Below are positions 17,935 through 25,914 of a stretch of DNA of 64,000 nt, piece after piece. Origin of the DNA: SMAG-U1939 sp036376595 (GTDB lineage Bacteria > Chloroflexota > Ktedonobacteria > Ktedonobacterales > JADMIN01); assembly GCA_036376595.1 (NCBI GenBank), contig DASVAA010000004.1:1-64000 (forward strand). The letters run 5' to 3'. Position 1 is the first letter of the stretch. Every line of letters begins with the position of its first letter. The notes beneath the pieces are model-generated. The model was not told the origin of the DNA, searched no databases, and saw nothing but the letters and a program-made list of their open reading frames with translations. Made by a program: the position numbers and the translations under genes.

Positions 17935-19212
17935 GTGCCCAACACCTTCGAGCAGCAGGCCCGCGAGCGGCTGGGGCGCTCACTCGCGTTTATGGCGAAG
18001 TCGCAAAGCCTGCTCGGCGACGACCTGCTCTACCGCTCCGCCCTGGCTGACGCCGTCTCGGCGATCAAGAATATGCTCCAGGGCTACCTGCTGCTGCGCA
18101 TCGCCGCCACGCCGCCCAGCGGCGTCACCCAGGCCTGGCAGGAGATCGCCAACAGCAATCGCATGCCCGAGCTGATCGCCGCTTGCGCCGAGGCGGGCCT
18201 CGACCTGCACGGCCTCGCCCCCGAAATCAAGCGCCTCAACGCCGAGCGCAACTATCGCACGCACGAGGACCCCGCGCGCCTGGTGGACGCCACCCAGGCC
18301 GACCACGCGCTCAAGGTCGCCCGTGACGTGCAGAAGCGCATCCGCGACGCCGTCCAGGGGCGGGGCGTCGCGCGTGGGGCAGCGGTCGCCCGCGCCGTCG
18401 AAGGGGCACGCGCCGTGAGCGGGCAGCTCCGCATGGGAACGCAAGCCGCCACCGCCGCCAGGGCCAGAACCGCTCAGACGCCCTCGCCCGACGAGGTTTT
18501 CGGCGATACCGCCGCCTTCGCCTCGCGCGCCGAGCCGCTGCCCGCTCCGGCCGCCACCGATGGCGCTGCCGCCAGCGCGAGTGCGAATGGGCATGCATCT
18601 ACCGCCGGGCTACCATCAGAGAAAGCACCTGGCGCTGAAAAGGATGATGCGGACGCCGGCGACGATGCGGGTGATACGGGCGAGATGTCGGCGCTCACGC
18701 CGCCGCGCCGCCACGGGCGATTCGGTCGTGCGCTGCTGCGTGCCGCGGCCGTGATCGTGCTGCTCGCTATCGGCGTCGCGGGCGGACTCTTCCTCGGTAC
18801 GCCGATCGCCGCGGGCCACGCACCGAGCTGGCTCGCATTCATGCCCGGCGTCTCCATACCAGCCACGCCGACCGCCACGACTGCGCCCCCCACACCGGTG
18901 GCGACCGCCGTCATCGCCTCCGGCCCTACGACGCTTGGTACACTCGCTATCGCCACACCGGTTTGCGACTCTGGCCGGGTGACGCTCACGCTGACGAATG
19001 GCGGCACGCAGCCACTCGCGTACTCGGCGGCGGGAGGGAGCGCGGGAATCGCGCTCGCCACGACGGCCGCGGGGCCACGCCAGCAGACGGTCTTCGGCAC
19101 GCTCAAGCCTGGTGTCAGCCAGACGCTGTACATCGCTGGTGCCAACAGCGGCGCGTCGCTCGTCATCACCGCTCCGGCTGGCATGGTACAACTGCGCGTG
19201 CCCTCATGCTAG
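17935..19212 (+). CDS. Membrane protein with HEPN-like cytoplasmic domain
   Basis: 425 residues from GTG 17935 (AGAGAGGA upstream). Residues 10-140 are all-helical. Helix one ends in LLYRSALADAVSAIKNMLQG, and a later helix carries LNAERNYRTHED, an Arg-x4-His motif (105-110) like the catalytic motif of HEPN RNases. A low-complexity Ala/Arg linker follows, then one membrane helix (about 262-285, AAAVIVLLAIGVAGGLFLGT), a Thr/Pro stalk and a small outer beta domain of about 100 residues ending in Cys. HEPN assignment is by fold pattern and motif only. Function unknown; a membrane-tethered RNase or nucleotide-signal effector is one reading, a plain helical adaptor another. The FAD oxidoreductase follows 70 bases downstream. 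Confidence 0.65.
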   Translation: MPNTFEQQARERLGRSLAFMAKSQSLLGDDLLYRSALADAVSAIKNMLQGYLLLRIAATPPSGVTQAWQEIANSNRMPELIAACAEAGLDLHGLAPEIKRLNAERNYRTHEDPARLVDATQADHALKVARDVQKRIRDAVQGRGVARGAAVARAVEGARAVSGQLRMGTQAATAARARTAQTPSPDEVFGDTAAFASRAEPLPAPAATDGAAASASANGHASTAGLPSEKAPGAEKDDADAGDDAGDTGEMSALTPPRRHGRFGRALLRAAAVIVLLAIGVAGGLFLGTPIAAGHAPSWLAFMPGVSIPATPTATTAPPTPVATAVIASGPTTLGTLAIATPVCDSGRVTLTLTNGGTQPLAYSAAGGSAGIALATTAAGPRQQTVFGTLKPGVSQTLYIAGANSGASLVITAPAGMVQLRVPSC

Positions 19213-19282
19213 AATAGGACGGAACTCCAGCACGAGCGACCGCGCACGCCGGCACGCAAGCACACCCGAAGAGGAGCGACCA

Positions 19283-20521
19283 TTGGCTGCTGATCTCGCC
19301 AGGAAATATGTCATCATCGGCAACGGCATCGCCGGCACTACCGCCGCGGCGGAGCTGCGCAAGAACGACGCGACCTGCGACATCCAACTGATCACCAACG
19401 AGCCGTACCCGCTCTACAATCGCGTCTCGCTGCCGCGCTTCTTGCAGGGCCTGCTGCCCGAGCAGAAGGTGATGATCCGCGACTTCGCCTGGCACGAGCA
19501 GCAGCGCATTACCCTGCGCACCGAAACATTCGTGACGCGCATTGATCCGATGGACCGCGCAATCTACCTCGACAAGGGTGGCCCGCTGCGCTACGACGCG
19601 CTGCTCGTCGCCACCGGCGGCTGGGCCAATCCACTCACGGTTCCGGGCGCGCCGGGGACCAACCGGGTCTATAACTTCGTCACGCTCGACGATACCAAAG
19701 ACCTGATCGCCTCCGCACTGGAGAGCAAAGAGGCGGTCACGCTGGGCGGCAGCTTCATCGCCTACGAGCTGACCGAGGGCTTCAACAAGCGCGGCTGCCA
19801 CGTCACCTGGCTGCAGCGCGGCCCCACCTGGCTGCGCACGATCCTCGACGAGGAGGGCGGCCGGCTGGTGGACGAGATTGCCACCCATCACGGCGTGACG
19901 GTGGTGCATGGCGAGTCCATCCGGGAGGTGATCCCGGAGAACGGCATCCCCAAGGGGGTCGTCTCGACGGCGGGCAAGCAGTACCCGGCGCAGGTGATCG
20001 GCGTCGGGCTGGGTCTGACGCTCAACCACGCCTTCCTCGCCGGCACGGGCATCGAGGTCAAGCACGGGGTGGTGACCAACGAGTATATGGAGACCAACGT
20101 GCCGCGGGTGTACGCGGCGGGCGACCTGGCCGAGTTCTACGACGTGCAGATCGGTCAGCACCACACGATGGGCACCTGGGACAACGCGCTGGCGCACGGC
20201 AAGGTAGTGGCGGCGAACATGGCCGGCGGCCACGAGCCGTACGTAGACGTGCCGACCTACACCAGCCCGCTCTTCGATACCAACATCGCCGTGGTGGGCA
20301 TCGCCGAGACTAACAACCCCGACCTCACCTCGATCTCGCGCCTGATGCCCGGCGACAAGGGCGGCAAGGACTACCGCAAGTTCTTCTTCCTCGGTGATCG
20401 GCTGGTGGGTTCGGTGTTCATCGGTAGCCCCAAGGGGCGCAGGAAGGTGGTCGAGCTGATCCGCACCGGCGCGACGTATCCCACCCCCACCGAGCGCGAC
20501 GGCCTCTTCGAGGTGCGCTGA
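19283..20521 (+). CDS. NAD(P)/FAD-dependent oxidoreductase (NirB/rubredoxin-reductase-like)
   Basis: 412 residues from TTG 19283, with GAGGAG six bases upstream. FAD site: YVIIGNGIAGTTAAAELRK. Second motif: DALLVATGGWAN. The NAD-binding loop is atypical: ALESKEAVTLGGSFIAYELT lacks the full GxGxxG and reads LGGSFIAYE. C-terminal FAD motif: PRVYAAGDLAEFYD, then TMGTWDNALAHGKVVAANMAGG. These match the pyridine-nucleotide-disulfide family that includes NirB-like and rubredoxin reductases. The electron acceptor is unknown. Directly after the stop lies the orphan 3' tail of a TetR gene. Confidence 0.88.
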   Translation: MAADLARKYVIIGNGIAGTTAAAELRKNDATCDIQLITNEPYPLYNRVSLPRFLQGLLPEQKVMIRDFAWHEQQRITLRTETFVTRIDPMDRAIYLDKGGPLRYDALLVATGGWANPLTVPGAPGTNRVYNFVTLDDTKDLIASALESKEAVTLGGSFIAYELTEGFNKRGCHVTWLQRGPTWLRTILDEEGGRLVDEIATHHGVTVVHGESIREVIPENGIPKGVVSTAGKQYPAQVIGVGLGLTLNHAFLAGTGIEVKHGVVTNEYMETNVPRVYAAGDLAEFYDVQIGQHHTMGTWDNALAHGKVVAANMAGGHEPYVDVPTYTSPLFDTNIAVVGIAETNNPDLTSISRLMPGDKGGKDYRKFFFLGDRLVGSVFIGSPKGRRKVVELIRTGATYPTPTERDGLFEVR

Positions 20522-20528
20522 ATCAGCG

Positions 20529-20600
20529 TCAGCCCACGTAGCGCCGGGTGATCTCGTCCCAGCGCGGCGGTTCGGTCCTGGCAGCCGCTGGCATGTTCAT
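20529..20600 (-). pseudogene. Orphan 3' tail of a TetR-family gene
   Basis: On the minus strand 20529-20600 reads MNMPAAARTEPPRWDEITRRYVG then stop. The intact TetR regulator at 25148-25786 ends GPPPRWDEITQRYAG then stop. The match of about 13 of 15 residues, including the stop position, shows this is the remnant of a related gene whose body is gone. It marks the left edge of a mosaic segment that ends at about 27148. Confidence 0.8.
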
Positions 20601-20717
20601 CACATGATCCCCTGACCATTCGACGACTCGATACCCACGGGTCAAGCTCACATTGACTTCGCTGGCCGGCCGGCTGCCTGCCCGCGGAAAGGTATGCCGT
20701 CTACTATCCTGGTGCTC

Positions 20718-20763
20718 TTGACGTGCGTCGCTGACTCGCGCTACAGTTAGCTATACGTATAGC
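20718..20763 (+). promoter_or_regulatory. Promoter and palindromic operator of the first TetR gene
   Basis: -35 TTGACG (20718-20723) and -10-like TACAGT (20742-20747) are 18 bases apart. A perfect 14-base palindrome GCTATACGTATAGC (20750-20763) covers the expected transcription start. Autoregulation by the TetR protein is likely. Confidence 0.6.
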
Positions 20764-20816
20764 GAGTGAATGTGCACGTCGAGACGTCCATCTGTCCCTT
20801 GAAGGCGGAGGAGACC

Positions 20817-21506
20817 ATGAGCACGCAGAGGAACCAGCAAGCGAAGCGGACCCGACGAACTGAAGCCGCTGAAGCCAGCAAGAAGGCGATTCTAGACGCG
20901 GCGGAAGCGCTGTTTGCGCGGAAGGGCTATGAGGCAACCAGTTTACAGGAAATCAGCGGCCGAGCCGGGGTCACGCGGGGGTTACCCACCTACTTCTTTG
21001 GCTCGAAGGAAGACCTGTATCGGGCTGTGTTGGAACGCGCCTTGGCGCTGACGCTGACCCACGAGCTCCTCAAGCTCCTGCGTGAGCAGGCGCAGCACCC
21101 AGAGACGCGACCGGAAGATGGGTTGCGCGTCGTGATCGAGCGCCTTTTCGATTTTTTGGTCACGCACCCGACCTTTGTCCGCATCGTCGAGTGGGAAGCC
21201 TTGAGCGGGGGCCGGTATCTGGGCGAGTTGCCCAGACTCGTTACGACGTTGCATGAAGCCGTACAGGTCCTCCAGGAGGAGGTCGGATGGCGCGACGATG
21301 CCGAGCAGTTCCTCATTGACCTGGTGGCCCTTTGCTGGTTTCCGCTGGCGCAAGCGACGACGTTCCTCAAACCGTTAGGCGTGGACATCAGCGATCCCGC
21401 CTTTCTGGCGCGGCGCAAACAGCACGTGGTCCAGTTCCTGCTCGATGGCCACCGCGACGGCAACGGGAACAGGGCGCGCTTCACGCCTCGCTCCTCCACG
21501 CCGTGA
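20817..21506 (+). CDS. TetR/AcrR family transcriptional regulator
   Basis: 229 residues from ATG 20817 (GGAGGAG upstream; the earlier ATG 20766 is not preferred). N-terminal helix-turn-helix: KKAILDAAEALFARKGYEATSLQEISGRAGVTRGLPTYFFGSKEDLYRAV, a textbook TetR domain. The C-terminal ligand domain is helical and unrecognised. A palindrome sits on its own promoter, and a related half-site block recurs at 21542-21565, before the membrane hydrolase gene. The likely role is repression of itself and of the hydrolase until a small hydrophobic ligand binds. It belongs to the mosaic segment 20601-27147. Confidence 0.9.
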   Translation: MSTQRNQQAKRTRRTEAAEASKKAILDAAEALFARKGYEATSLQEISGRAGVTRGLPTYFFGSKEDLYRAVLERALALTLTHELLKLLREQAQHPETRPEDGLRVVIERLFDFLVTHPTFVRIVEWEALSGGRYLGELPRLVTTLHEAVQVLQEEVGWRDDAEQFLIDLVALCWFPLAQATTFLKPLGVDISDPAFLARRKQHVVQFLLDGHRDGNGNRARFTPRSSTP

Positions 21507-21541
21507 GCGGAACCTGTGAGCGCGCTTTTTTTTAGGCGTTT

Positions 21542-21565
21542 CATTCGCTCACCGTATAGCGAATG
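21542..21565 (+). promoter_or_regulatory. Inverted repeat upstream of the membrane hydrolase gene
   Basis: CATTCGCT (21542-21549) and AGCGAATG (21558-21565), a perfect 8-base inverted repeat with an 8-base spacer CACCGTAT. It shares CATTC.CTC and GTATAGC blocks with the complement of the TetR promoter region (20750-20772). Candidate operator for the TetR upstream. Confidence 0.5.
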
Positions 21566-21588
21566 GTTAGCGAGAAAGGGAAACACCG

Positions 21589-22575
21589 ATGAACGCGTTT
21601 TGGTCGCGACATCCGTGGCTGCGCCGGTCCGCGATGGGAGTGCTTGCGGTCCTGGTCGTGGTGATCGCCGCACTCCTGTCCGTTGCCTACGTCTATATGC
21701 CGCCTGAAGATCGGACGGAGACGCCCGCCTACCTGACCTACCTTCAGGACCATCATCTCGATGGCTACCTCGACGCGGGAAATTTTCGCCTGCACTACCT
21801 GCATGAGGGACAGGGAGCACCCGTCGTGCTCCTGCCTGGGAATGGAGCCTGGATTTACAGCTTTCGCAACCTCGTTCCGCCGCTTGCCCAGCACTACTCG
21901 GTCTATGTCATTGATATGCCAGGGGACGGCTATACCACGCCCCTGGCGTCGCATCCCGACTATCCCACGCTCTATACCCTGCCCGTGATCGATCAGTCCT
22001 TACTGGCGTTCCTGGATCATTTTCACCTGGGGCGCGTCGCCATGGGCGGCAACTCTGAGGGAGGAGGCATTGCACTCTCCTTCGCGGAACGCTATCCCGA
22101 CCGGGTGAGCAAGTATATCTCCCTGGATGGGACCGGGTTGAATATCCCAGATACCTGGTTCTGGCAGCTCACGGCCCTGCCCGTGCTCGGCGAGGTCTAC
22201 ACCAAGGCGACGATCTCACGGAGCGCCATGCGGCAGATTCTCCGTGCGGTCACGGTTCACTTGCAGGTGACCGACGCGATCGTGGAGGAGTATTACATCC
22301 CCTATACCTTCCACCCAAACGTAGTCTCGTGGTGGGTGATGGAACGCGCGATTCACTGGGAAGCAACGGAAAACCTCCTCGCGCGAATGACCACCCCTGC
22401 CCTGGTGGTCTGGGGCAAGCAGGACACGGTGCTCGACCCGCGGCTCTACCTGCCACGCTGGCACCACGTCGACCCCCACGCGACCATTGTGCAGATCGAC
22501 CAGGCTGGACATGCCGTCCAGGAAGACCAGCCAGGGCAGGTCAGCCAGGCACTCTTGCATTTTTTAGCTGGGTAG
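21589..22575 (+). CDS. Membrane-anchored alpha/beta hydrolase
   Basis: 328 residues. One N-terminal membrane helix (AMGVLAVLVVVIAALLSVAYV) anchors an outward-facing alpha/beta hydrolase domain. The oxyanion region is LLPGNGAWIYSFRNL, the nucleophile elbow is GGNSEGGG (Ser about 157), a late Asp is in GKQDTVLDP, and the His is in QAGHAVQED, so the Ser-Asp-His triad is complete. Start ATG 21589 has AGAAAGGG upstream. It follows the TetR gene by 82 bases, with an inverted repeat between. Probably an esterase, lactonase or epoxide-hydrolase-like enzyme; the substrate is unknown. Confidence 0.85.
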   Translation: MNAFWSRHPWLRRSAMGVLAVLVVVIAALLSVAYVYMPPEDRTETPAYLTYLQDHHLDGYLDAGNFRLHYLHEGQGAPVVLLPGNGAWIYSFRNLVPPLAQHYSVYVIDMPGDGYTTPLASHPDYPTLYTLPVIDQSLLAFLDHFHLGRVAMGGNSEGGGIALSFAERYPDRVSKYISLDGTGLNIPDTWFWQLTALPVLGEVYTKATISRSAMRQILRAVTVHLQVTDAIVEEYYIPYTFHPNVVSWWVMERAIHWEATENLLARMTTPALVVWGKQDTVLDPRLYLPRWHHVDPHATIVQIDQAGHAVQEDQPGQVSQALLHFLAG

Positions 22576-22671
22576 GCGCGTCCGACCATCGCTCTTCGCG
22601 CCTGGCGTGTGCGAGGGGCCAGCACTGACGCCGTTCCAAGCCAAACCAAACAGAACAGCGAGGGAATCAGT

Positions 22672-23124
22672 ATGAACGAACACGTTCACGTCCTTGCGGG
22701 CATCGTGATAGCAGGCGTACTCGCTCTGGATGGCCTCCTGCATGCCTACTGGGCAACGGGGCAGATCTGGCCGGCGCACAATAAACTCTCGCTGGTCCAA
22801 GCGGTACTCAACAGTAGCAACACCCGAGCCTTCCGGCCAAGAAATCTGTTTCCGCTTGCGATGCTGCTGGTGTGCGCGGCGCTGCTCGTGCTGGCACGGG
22901 TCCACGCTTTCGGCGTGCCTGGACAGCTCATGCCTGATGCGTTGCTCCAGGTCGGCGTTGTGGGAGTGGCAATAGGGCTGCTCGCGCGCGGTGCGGCGGG
23001 CATTGGCTGGGCGCTGGGCCTGGCACCTGCCAAGAGCACGCTGTTCTATCGCCTCAATCTCCTGGTCTACACGCCCGTTTGTCTCGTCCTGTTCATCGCC
23101 GCACTGGCTGTCGCATCCGCCTGA
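22672..23124 (+). CDS. DUF3995 family membrane protein
   Basis: 150 residues with four membrane helices: VLAGIVIAGVLALDGLLHAYW, FPLAMLLVCAALLVLARV, LLQVGVVGVAIGLLARG and LLVYTPVCLVLFIAALAV. The pattern Leu-His-Xaa-Tyr-Trp in helix one, and the Tyr-x-Arg...Tyr-x-Pro motif before the last helix, are those of DUF3995 proteins. Function unknown in the family. ATG 22672 follows GCGAGGGAATCAGT. It lies in the same direction as two hydrolase genes and may be in their operon. Confidence 0.8.
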   Translation: MNEHVHVLAGIVIAGVLALDGLLHAYWATGQIWPAHNKLSLVQAVLNSSNTRAFRPRNLFPLAMLLVCAALLVLARVHAFGVPGQLMPDALLQVGVVGVAIGLLARGAAGIGWALGLAPAKSTLFYRLNLLVYTPVCLVLFIAALAVASA

Positions 23125-23196
23125 AGGGATGGGGCCGACCTGAGTCGTTGACACCGCGAGTGGAGTACACCACCGGCACCTAGCGGAGGTACATGC

Positions 23197-24099
23197 ATGC
23201 ACGAGATTGAACTGTCAGCAGGACCCATTGCCTACGAGGACACAGCAGGTCCCGGTCCGGTCGTGGTCCTGCTGCATGGGCTGGCGATGGATGGCTCGGT
23301 ATGGAGCCAGGTCGTCCAGCAGTTACGCCCAGCCCATCGCTGTGTCGTCCCGACGATGCCATTGGGGAGTCACCGCAAGCCGATGCGCAGGGATGCCGAT
23401 CTGTCAGCATCCGGGCTGGCAAAGCTGGTGGCCGAGTTGCTCCAGGCCCTGGACCTGCGAAACGTGACCCTGGTAGGAAACGATGCCGGTTTTTTCCAGA
23501 TCACGGCGGGTTTGTATCCAGAACGCCTTGCCCGCTTGGTGCTGACGCCGTGCGAGTCCTTCGAGAACTTCCCACCAGGTCTGCCGGGACGAACCGCCGC
23601 AATGGGCGTCAGGATGCCGGGCGGAGCTTTCCTGATGGCGCAGACCCTGCGTTTGCGTCCCCTGCGCCGCCTGCCGCTCACCTTCGGATGGATGGCGAAG
23701 CGACCGATTCCCCATCACATGCTCGACACCTGGCTACATCCATTGCAGACCTGCCGGGGAGTCCGCCGCGATCTCACGAAATTCATCCGGACCTCCTCCA
23801 CCGAGGACATGCTGGCCGCGGCGGATCGCCTCCGGAGCTTTGACCGTCCGGCGCTGGTGATCTGGGCACCGGAAGATCGCGTCAATCCTGCCGCACATGG
23901 ACGGCGCTGGGCCGACTTGCTGCCACAGGGGCGATTGATCGAGTTCGGCGACAGCTACACCCTCATGCCGCTTGACCAGCCTGACGCATTGGCCCGCGCC
24001 ATCCGTCACTTCATCCGCGACACCCCACGAAGAAGTGACCGGCAAGCAGCAACGAATAAGGAGCAAGCGATCAGTTCCAATAGGGGGTCATCACGGTGA
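23197..24099 (+). CDS. Alpha/beta hydrolase lacking a recognisable catalytic His
   Basis: 300 residues. Oxyanion motif LLHGLAMDGSVW and nucleophile elbow VGNDAGFF, with Asp as the expected nucleophile, as in haloalkane/fluoroacetate dehalogenases and epoxide hydrolases. The usual Gly-His near the C-terminus is replaced by GDSYTLMPLDQPDALARAI. I recall the same replacement in a subgroup of such hydrolases, so this may be a distinct family rather than decay. An acidic residue is present in APEDRVNP. Start ATG 23197 follows GCGGAGGTACATGC. It is part of the mosaic segment. The activity is uncertain. Confidence 0.82.
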   Translation: MHEIELSAGPIAYEDTAGPGPVVVLLHGLAMDGSVWSQVVQQLRPAHRCVVPTMPLGSHRKPMRRDADLSASGLAKLVAELLQALDLRNVTLVGNDAGFFQITAGLYPERLARLVLTPCESFENFPPGLPGRTAAMGVRMPGGAFLMAQTLRLRPLRRLPLTFGWMAKRPIPHHMLDTWLHPLQTCRGVRRDLTKFIRTSSTEDMLAAADRLRSFDRPALVIWAPEDRVNPAAHGRRWADLLPQGRLIEFGDSYTLMPLDQPDALARAIRHFIRDTPRRSDRQAATNKEQAISSNRGSSR

Positions 24100-24192
24100 G
24101 CGCGGAGAGTGGCTACCGCATCACGCCGGCCAGGCGGTCTAATGGCCGCTGCGACAGAACCGGCAGCCTTGGATGGGCGCGGAGCGAGACGC

Positions 24193-24363
24193 ATGCGATG
24201 TCACATCCGCATCAAAGGCCAGCTGGACTCCTCCTGCCAGGAGTGGTTCGAGAGGCTCGAGATGGTGCATGAGGCGGAGGGCACATCGAAGCTCTTTGGT
24301 TCACGTAGAGACCAGACGGCAAGTAGTTGGTTGCCGCCCCTGAAAGCGAAAGGTGTCCGATGA
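24193..24363 (+). pseudogene. Fragment of a small conserved hypothetical protein
   Basis: ATG 24193 begins RCHIRIKGQLDSSCQEWF, then LEMVHEAEGTSKLFGSRRDQ. This matches the conserved core (IRIKG-L---W--WF--L---HE--G-T-L-G---DQ-ALYG) of a small family common in bacteria. After DQTA the usual ALYGLL-LRDLG end is missing, and the reading frame closes at a TGA overlapping the next start. The family's conserved Trp is also Cys here. I read it as a 3'-truncated remnant. Assignment is from memory of the family pattern. Confidence 0.5.
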
Positions 24364-25082
24364 AAGTCATCGCGCATGGCAACAATCTGTATCAACTCAG
24401 CTACCTCGGCTTCGTCAATTGCTATCTGGTGCGCGAAGCAGACGGCTTCACCCTGGTGGACTCGGCGATCAAAGGCTGTGGCAAGGCCATTGTGCGGGCC
24501 GCACAAATGCACGACCAGCCCATTGTCCGCCTGCTCCTCACGCACGCTCACGTCGATCATGTTGGCTCCCTTGACGAGCTGCACGATCTCTTGCCGGAGG
24601 CGGAGGTGCTGATTACCAGCAGGGAGGCGCGCTTCCTGGCTGGCGACATGGGCCTGGACGTCGCCGAGCCGGTGGATAAGCTGCGTGGCGGCTGGCCCAC
24701 GGTCACAACCCGCCCCACGCGGACATTAGCGGACGGTGACCGCGTTGGTTCACTGGCGGTGATTGCCTCGCCCGGACATACCCCTGGGCACGCCTCCTTC
24801 CTCGATCTGCGCGATCGGAGTCTGATTGCCGGGGACGCCTTCCAGACCCTTGGAGGAGTGGCGGTTTCGGGGACGTGGGTTCCGCTCTTCCCGCTGCCGG
24901 CGATGTCAACCTGGCATAAACCCATGTGCCTGGAGAGCGCCCGGAAGCTGCGGACGTTGGCGCCCACCCGGATGGCCGTAGGCCATGGGCGTGTCCTGGA
25001 GCAGCCTCTGACCGCCATGGACCGCGCCATCGCCGCGCTCGCTCGCGAGCTGGAGCGCAACCGACAGCGCCGTGTCGCGTAG
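24360..25082 (+). CDS. MBL-fold metallo-hydrolase
   Basis: 240 residues. The zinc motifs are complete: THAHVDHVG (HxHxDH), SPGHTPGHAS, IAGDAF and a late VGHG. This is the glyoxalase-II/AHL-lactonase-like form. Start ATG 24360, with GAAAGG upstream, overlaps the stop of the preceding fragment by four bases. It may cleave thioesters, lactones or similar bonds; the substrate cannot be read from sequence. It is the last rightward gene before the convergent TetR gene. Confidence 0.88.
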   Translation: MKVIAHGNNLYQLSYLGFVNCYLVREADGFTLVDSAIKGCGKAIVRAAQMHDQPIVRLLLTHAHVDHVGSLDELHDLLPEAEVLITSREARFLAGDMGLDVAEPVDKLRGGWPTVTTRPTRTLADGDRVGSLAVIASPGHTPGHASFLDLRDRSLIAGDAFQTLGGVAVSGTWVPLFPLPAMSTWHKPMCLESARKLRTLAPTRMAVGHGRVLEQPLTAMDRAIAALARELERNRQRRVA

Positions 25083-25147
25083 CGGAAGGCCCGTGCGCAG
25101 CACCTCAGGAGGCGAGATGCCGCCGCTGATGCGCGCGCTGATCCGTG

Positions 25148-25786
25148 TCAGCCGGCGTAGCGCTGAGTGATCTCGTCCCAACGTGGCGGCGGACCGGGCA
25201 GCGGTGCCGCCGAGGACATGTGCAGGGCATCGAGCAGCAGCGCCAGATAGCGGTGGCGGAGCTGGCGGCTGCGGGTCTCGTCGCCGGCGTGGATGGCTTG
25301 CAACTGCTCGAAGATCAGCGAGAGGTCACCCACCTCGATCTCGGCGCGCAGGGCGCCCGCCGCCCTGGTGCGGTCGAGGAGCCGCTGCGTGGCGTCATGC
25401 GCGGCGCGGCCCAGGCGGTGCAACTCCTGCGTGGCAGTGAAGCGCCCGGCGAAGCGCTGCGTCAATGAGCCGGTGCCTTCATCCAGGCCGTGGCGCATGA
25501 AGCCGGCGAAGCTGGTCCAGGGGTCGCCCTCGTCGGCCAGCGCGGCGTCCACCGCCGCGATGTAGCGCCGCAAGGCATCGAGCGACAGCCGCTGCAGGAG
25601 GTCGTCCTTGCTGGGGTAGCGGCGGTAGAGCGCGCCGATCCCGACACCGGCACGCTCGGCGACCGCGGCGATGGGTGCCTCGGGGTTGGCAGTGAAGACG
25701 GCGCGCGCGGCGTCGAGGATGCGCAGGTCGTTGCGGGCCGCCTCCGCCCGCCGGCCGCTCAGCGGCGTTGCTGAGGTTGTCGCCAT
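25148..25786 (-). CDS. TetR family regulator divergent from epoxide hydrolase
   Basis: 212 residues. DNA-binding helix-turn-helix: LRILDAARAVFTANPEAPIAAVAERAGVGIGALYRRYPSKDDLLQRL. The C-terminal part fits the SbtR-like TetR ligand domain. ATG 25786 has GGAGATGATGG upstream. Between it and the divergent epoxide hydrolase gene are two copies of an 18-base palindrome, one inside the hydrolase promoter; this regulator is the obvious candidate to bind them. Its last 15 residues have a near copy at 20529-20600. Confidence 0.92.
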   Translation of the reverse strand: MATTSATPLSGRRAEAARNDLRILDAARAVFTANPEAPIAAVAERAGVGIGALYRRYPSKDDLLQRLSLDALRRYIAAVDAALADEGDPWTSFAGFMRHGLDEGTGSLTQRFAGRFTATQELHRLGRAAHDATQRLLDRTRAAGALRAEIEVGDLSLIFEQLQAIHAGDETRSRQLRHRYLALLLDALHMSSAAPLPGPPPRWDEITQRYAG

Positions 25787-25820
25787 GTGCCATCATCTCC
25801 AAGCGCAGTTTTGTCAGACC

Positions 25821-25878
25821 TTGAACGGAAGATTCCGTTCTGGTATACTCTAACACACCGGAACAGAACATTTCGTTC
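25821..25878 (+). promoter_or_regulatory. Epoxide hydrolase promoter with duplicated 18-bp operator
   Basis: -35 TTGAAC (25821-25826) and -10 TATACT (25844-25849), 17 bases apart. Operator copy 1 GAACGGAAGATTCCGTTC (25823-25840) is a perfect palindrome inside the promoter. Copy 2 GAACAGAACATTTCGTTC (25861-25878) is just downstream, 15 of 18 bases the same and on nearly the same helix face (38 bases apart). This is typical of TetR-family repression. Confidence 0.85.
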
Positions 25879-25914
25879 CGCAAATTGCACGGGGCCACAG
25901 AGAGGAGTCTCCAT

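Noticed and set aside
21523..21531. T-run after the TetR gene as an intrinsic terminator
   Set aside because: Eight T residues follow GCGC, but no convincing stem precedes them.
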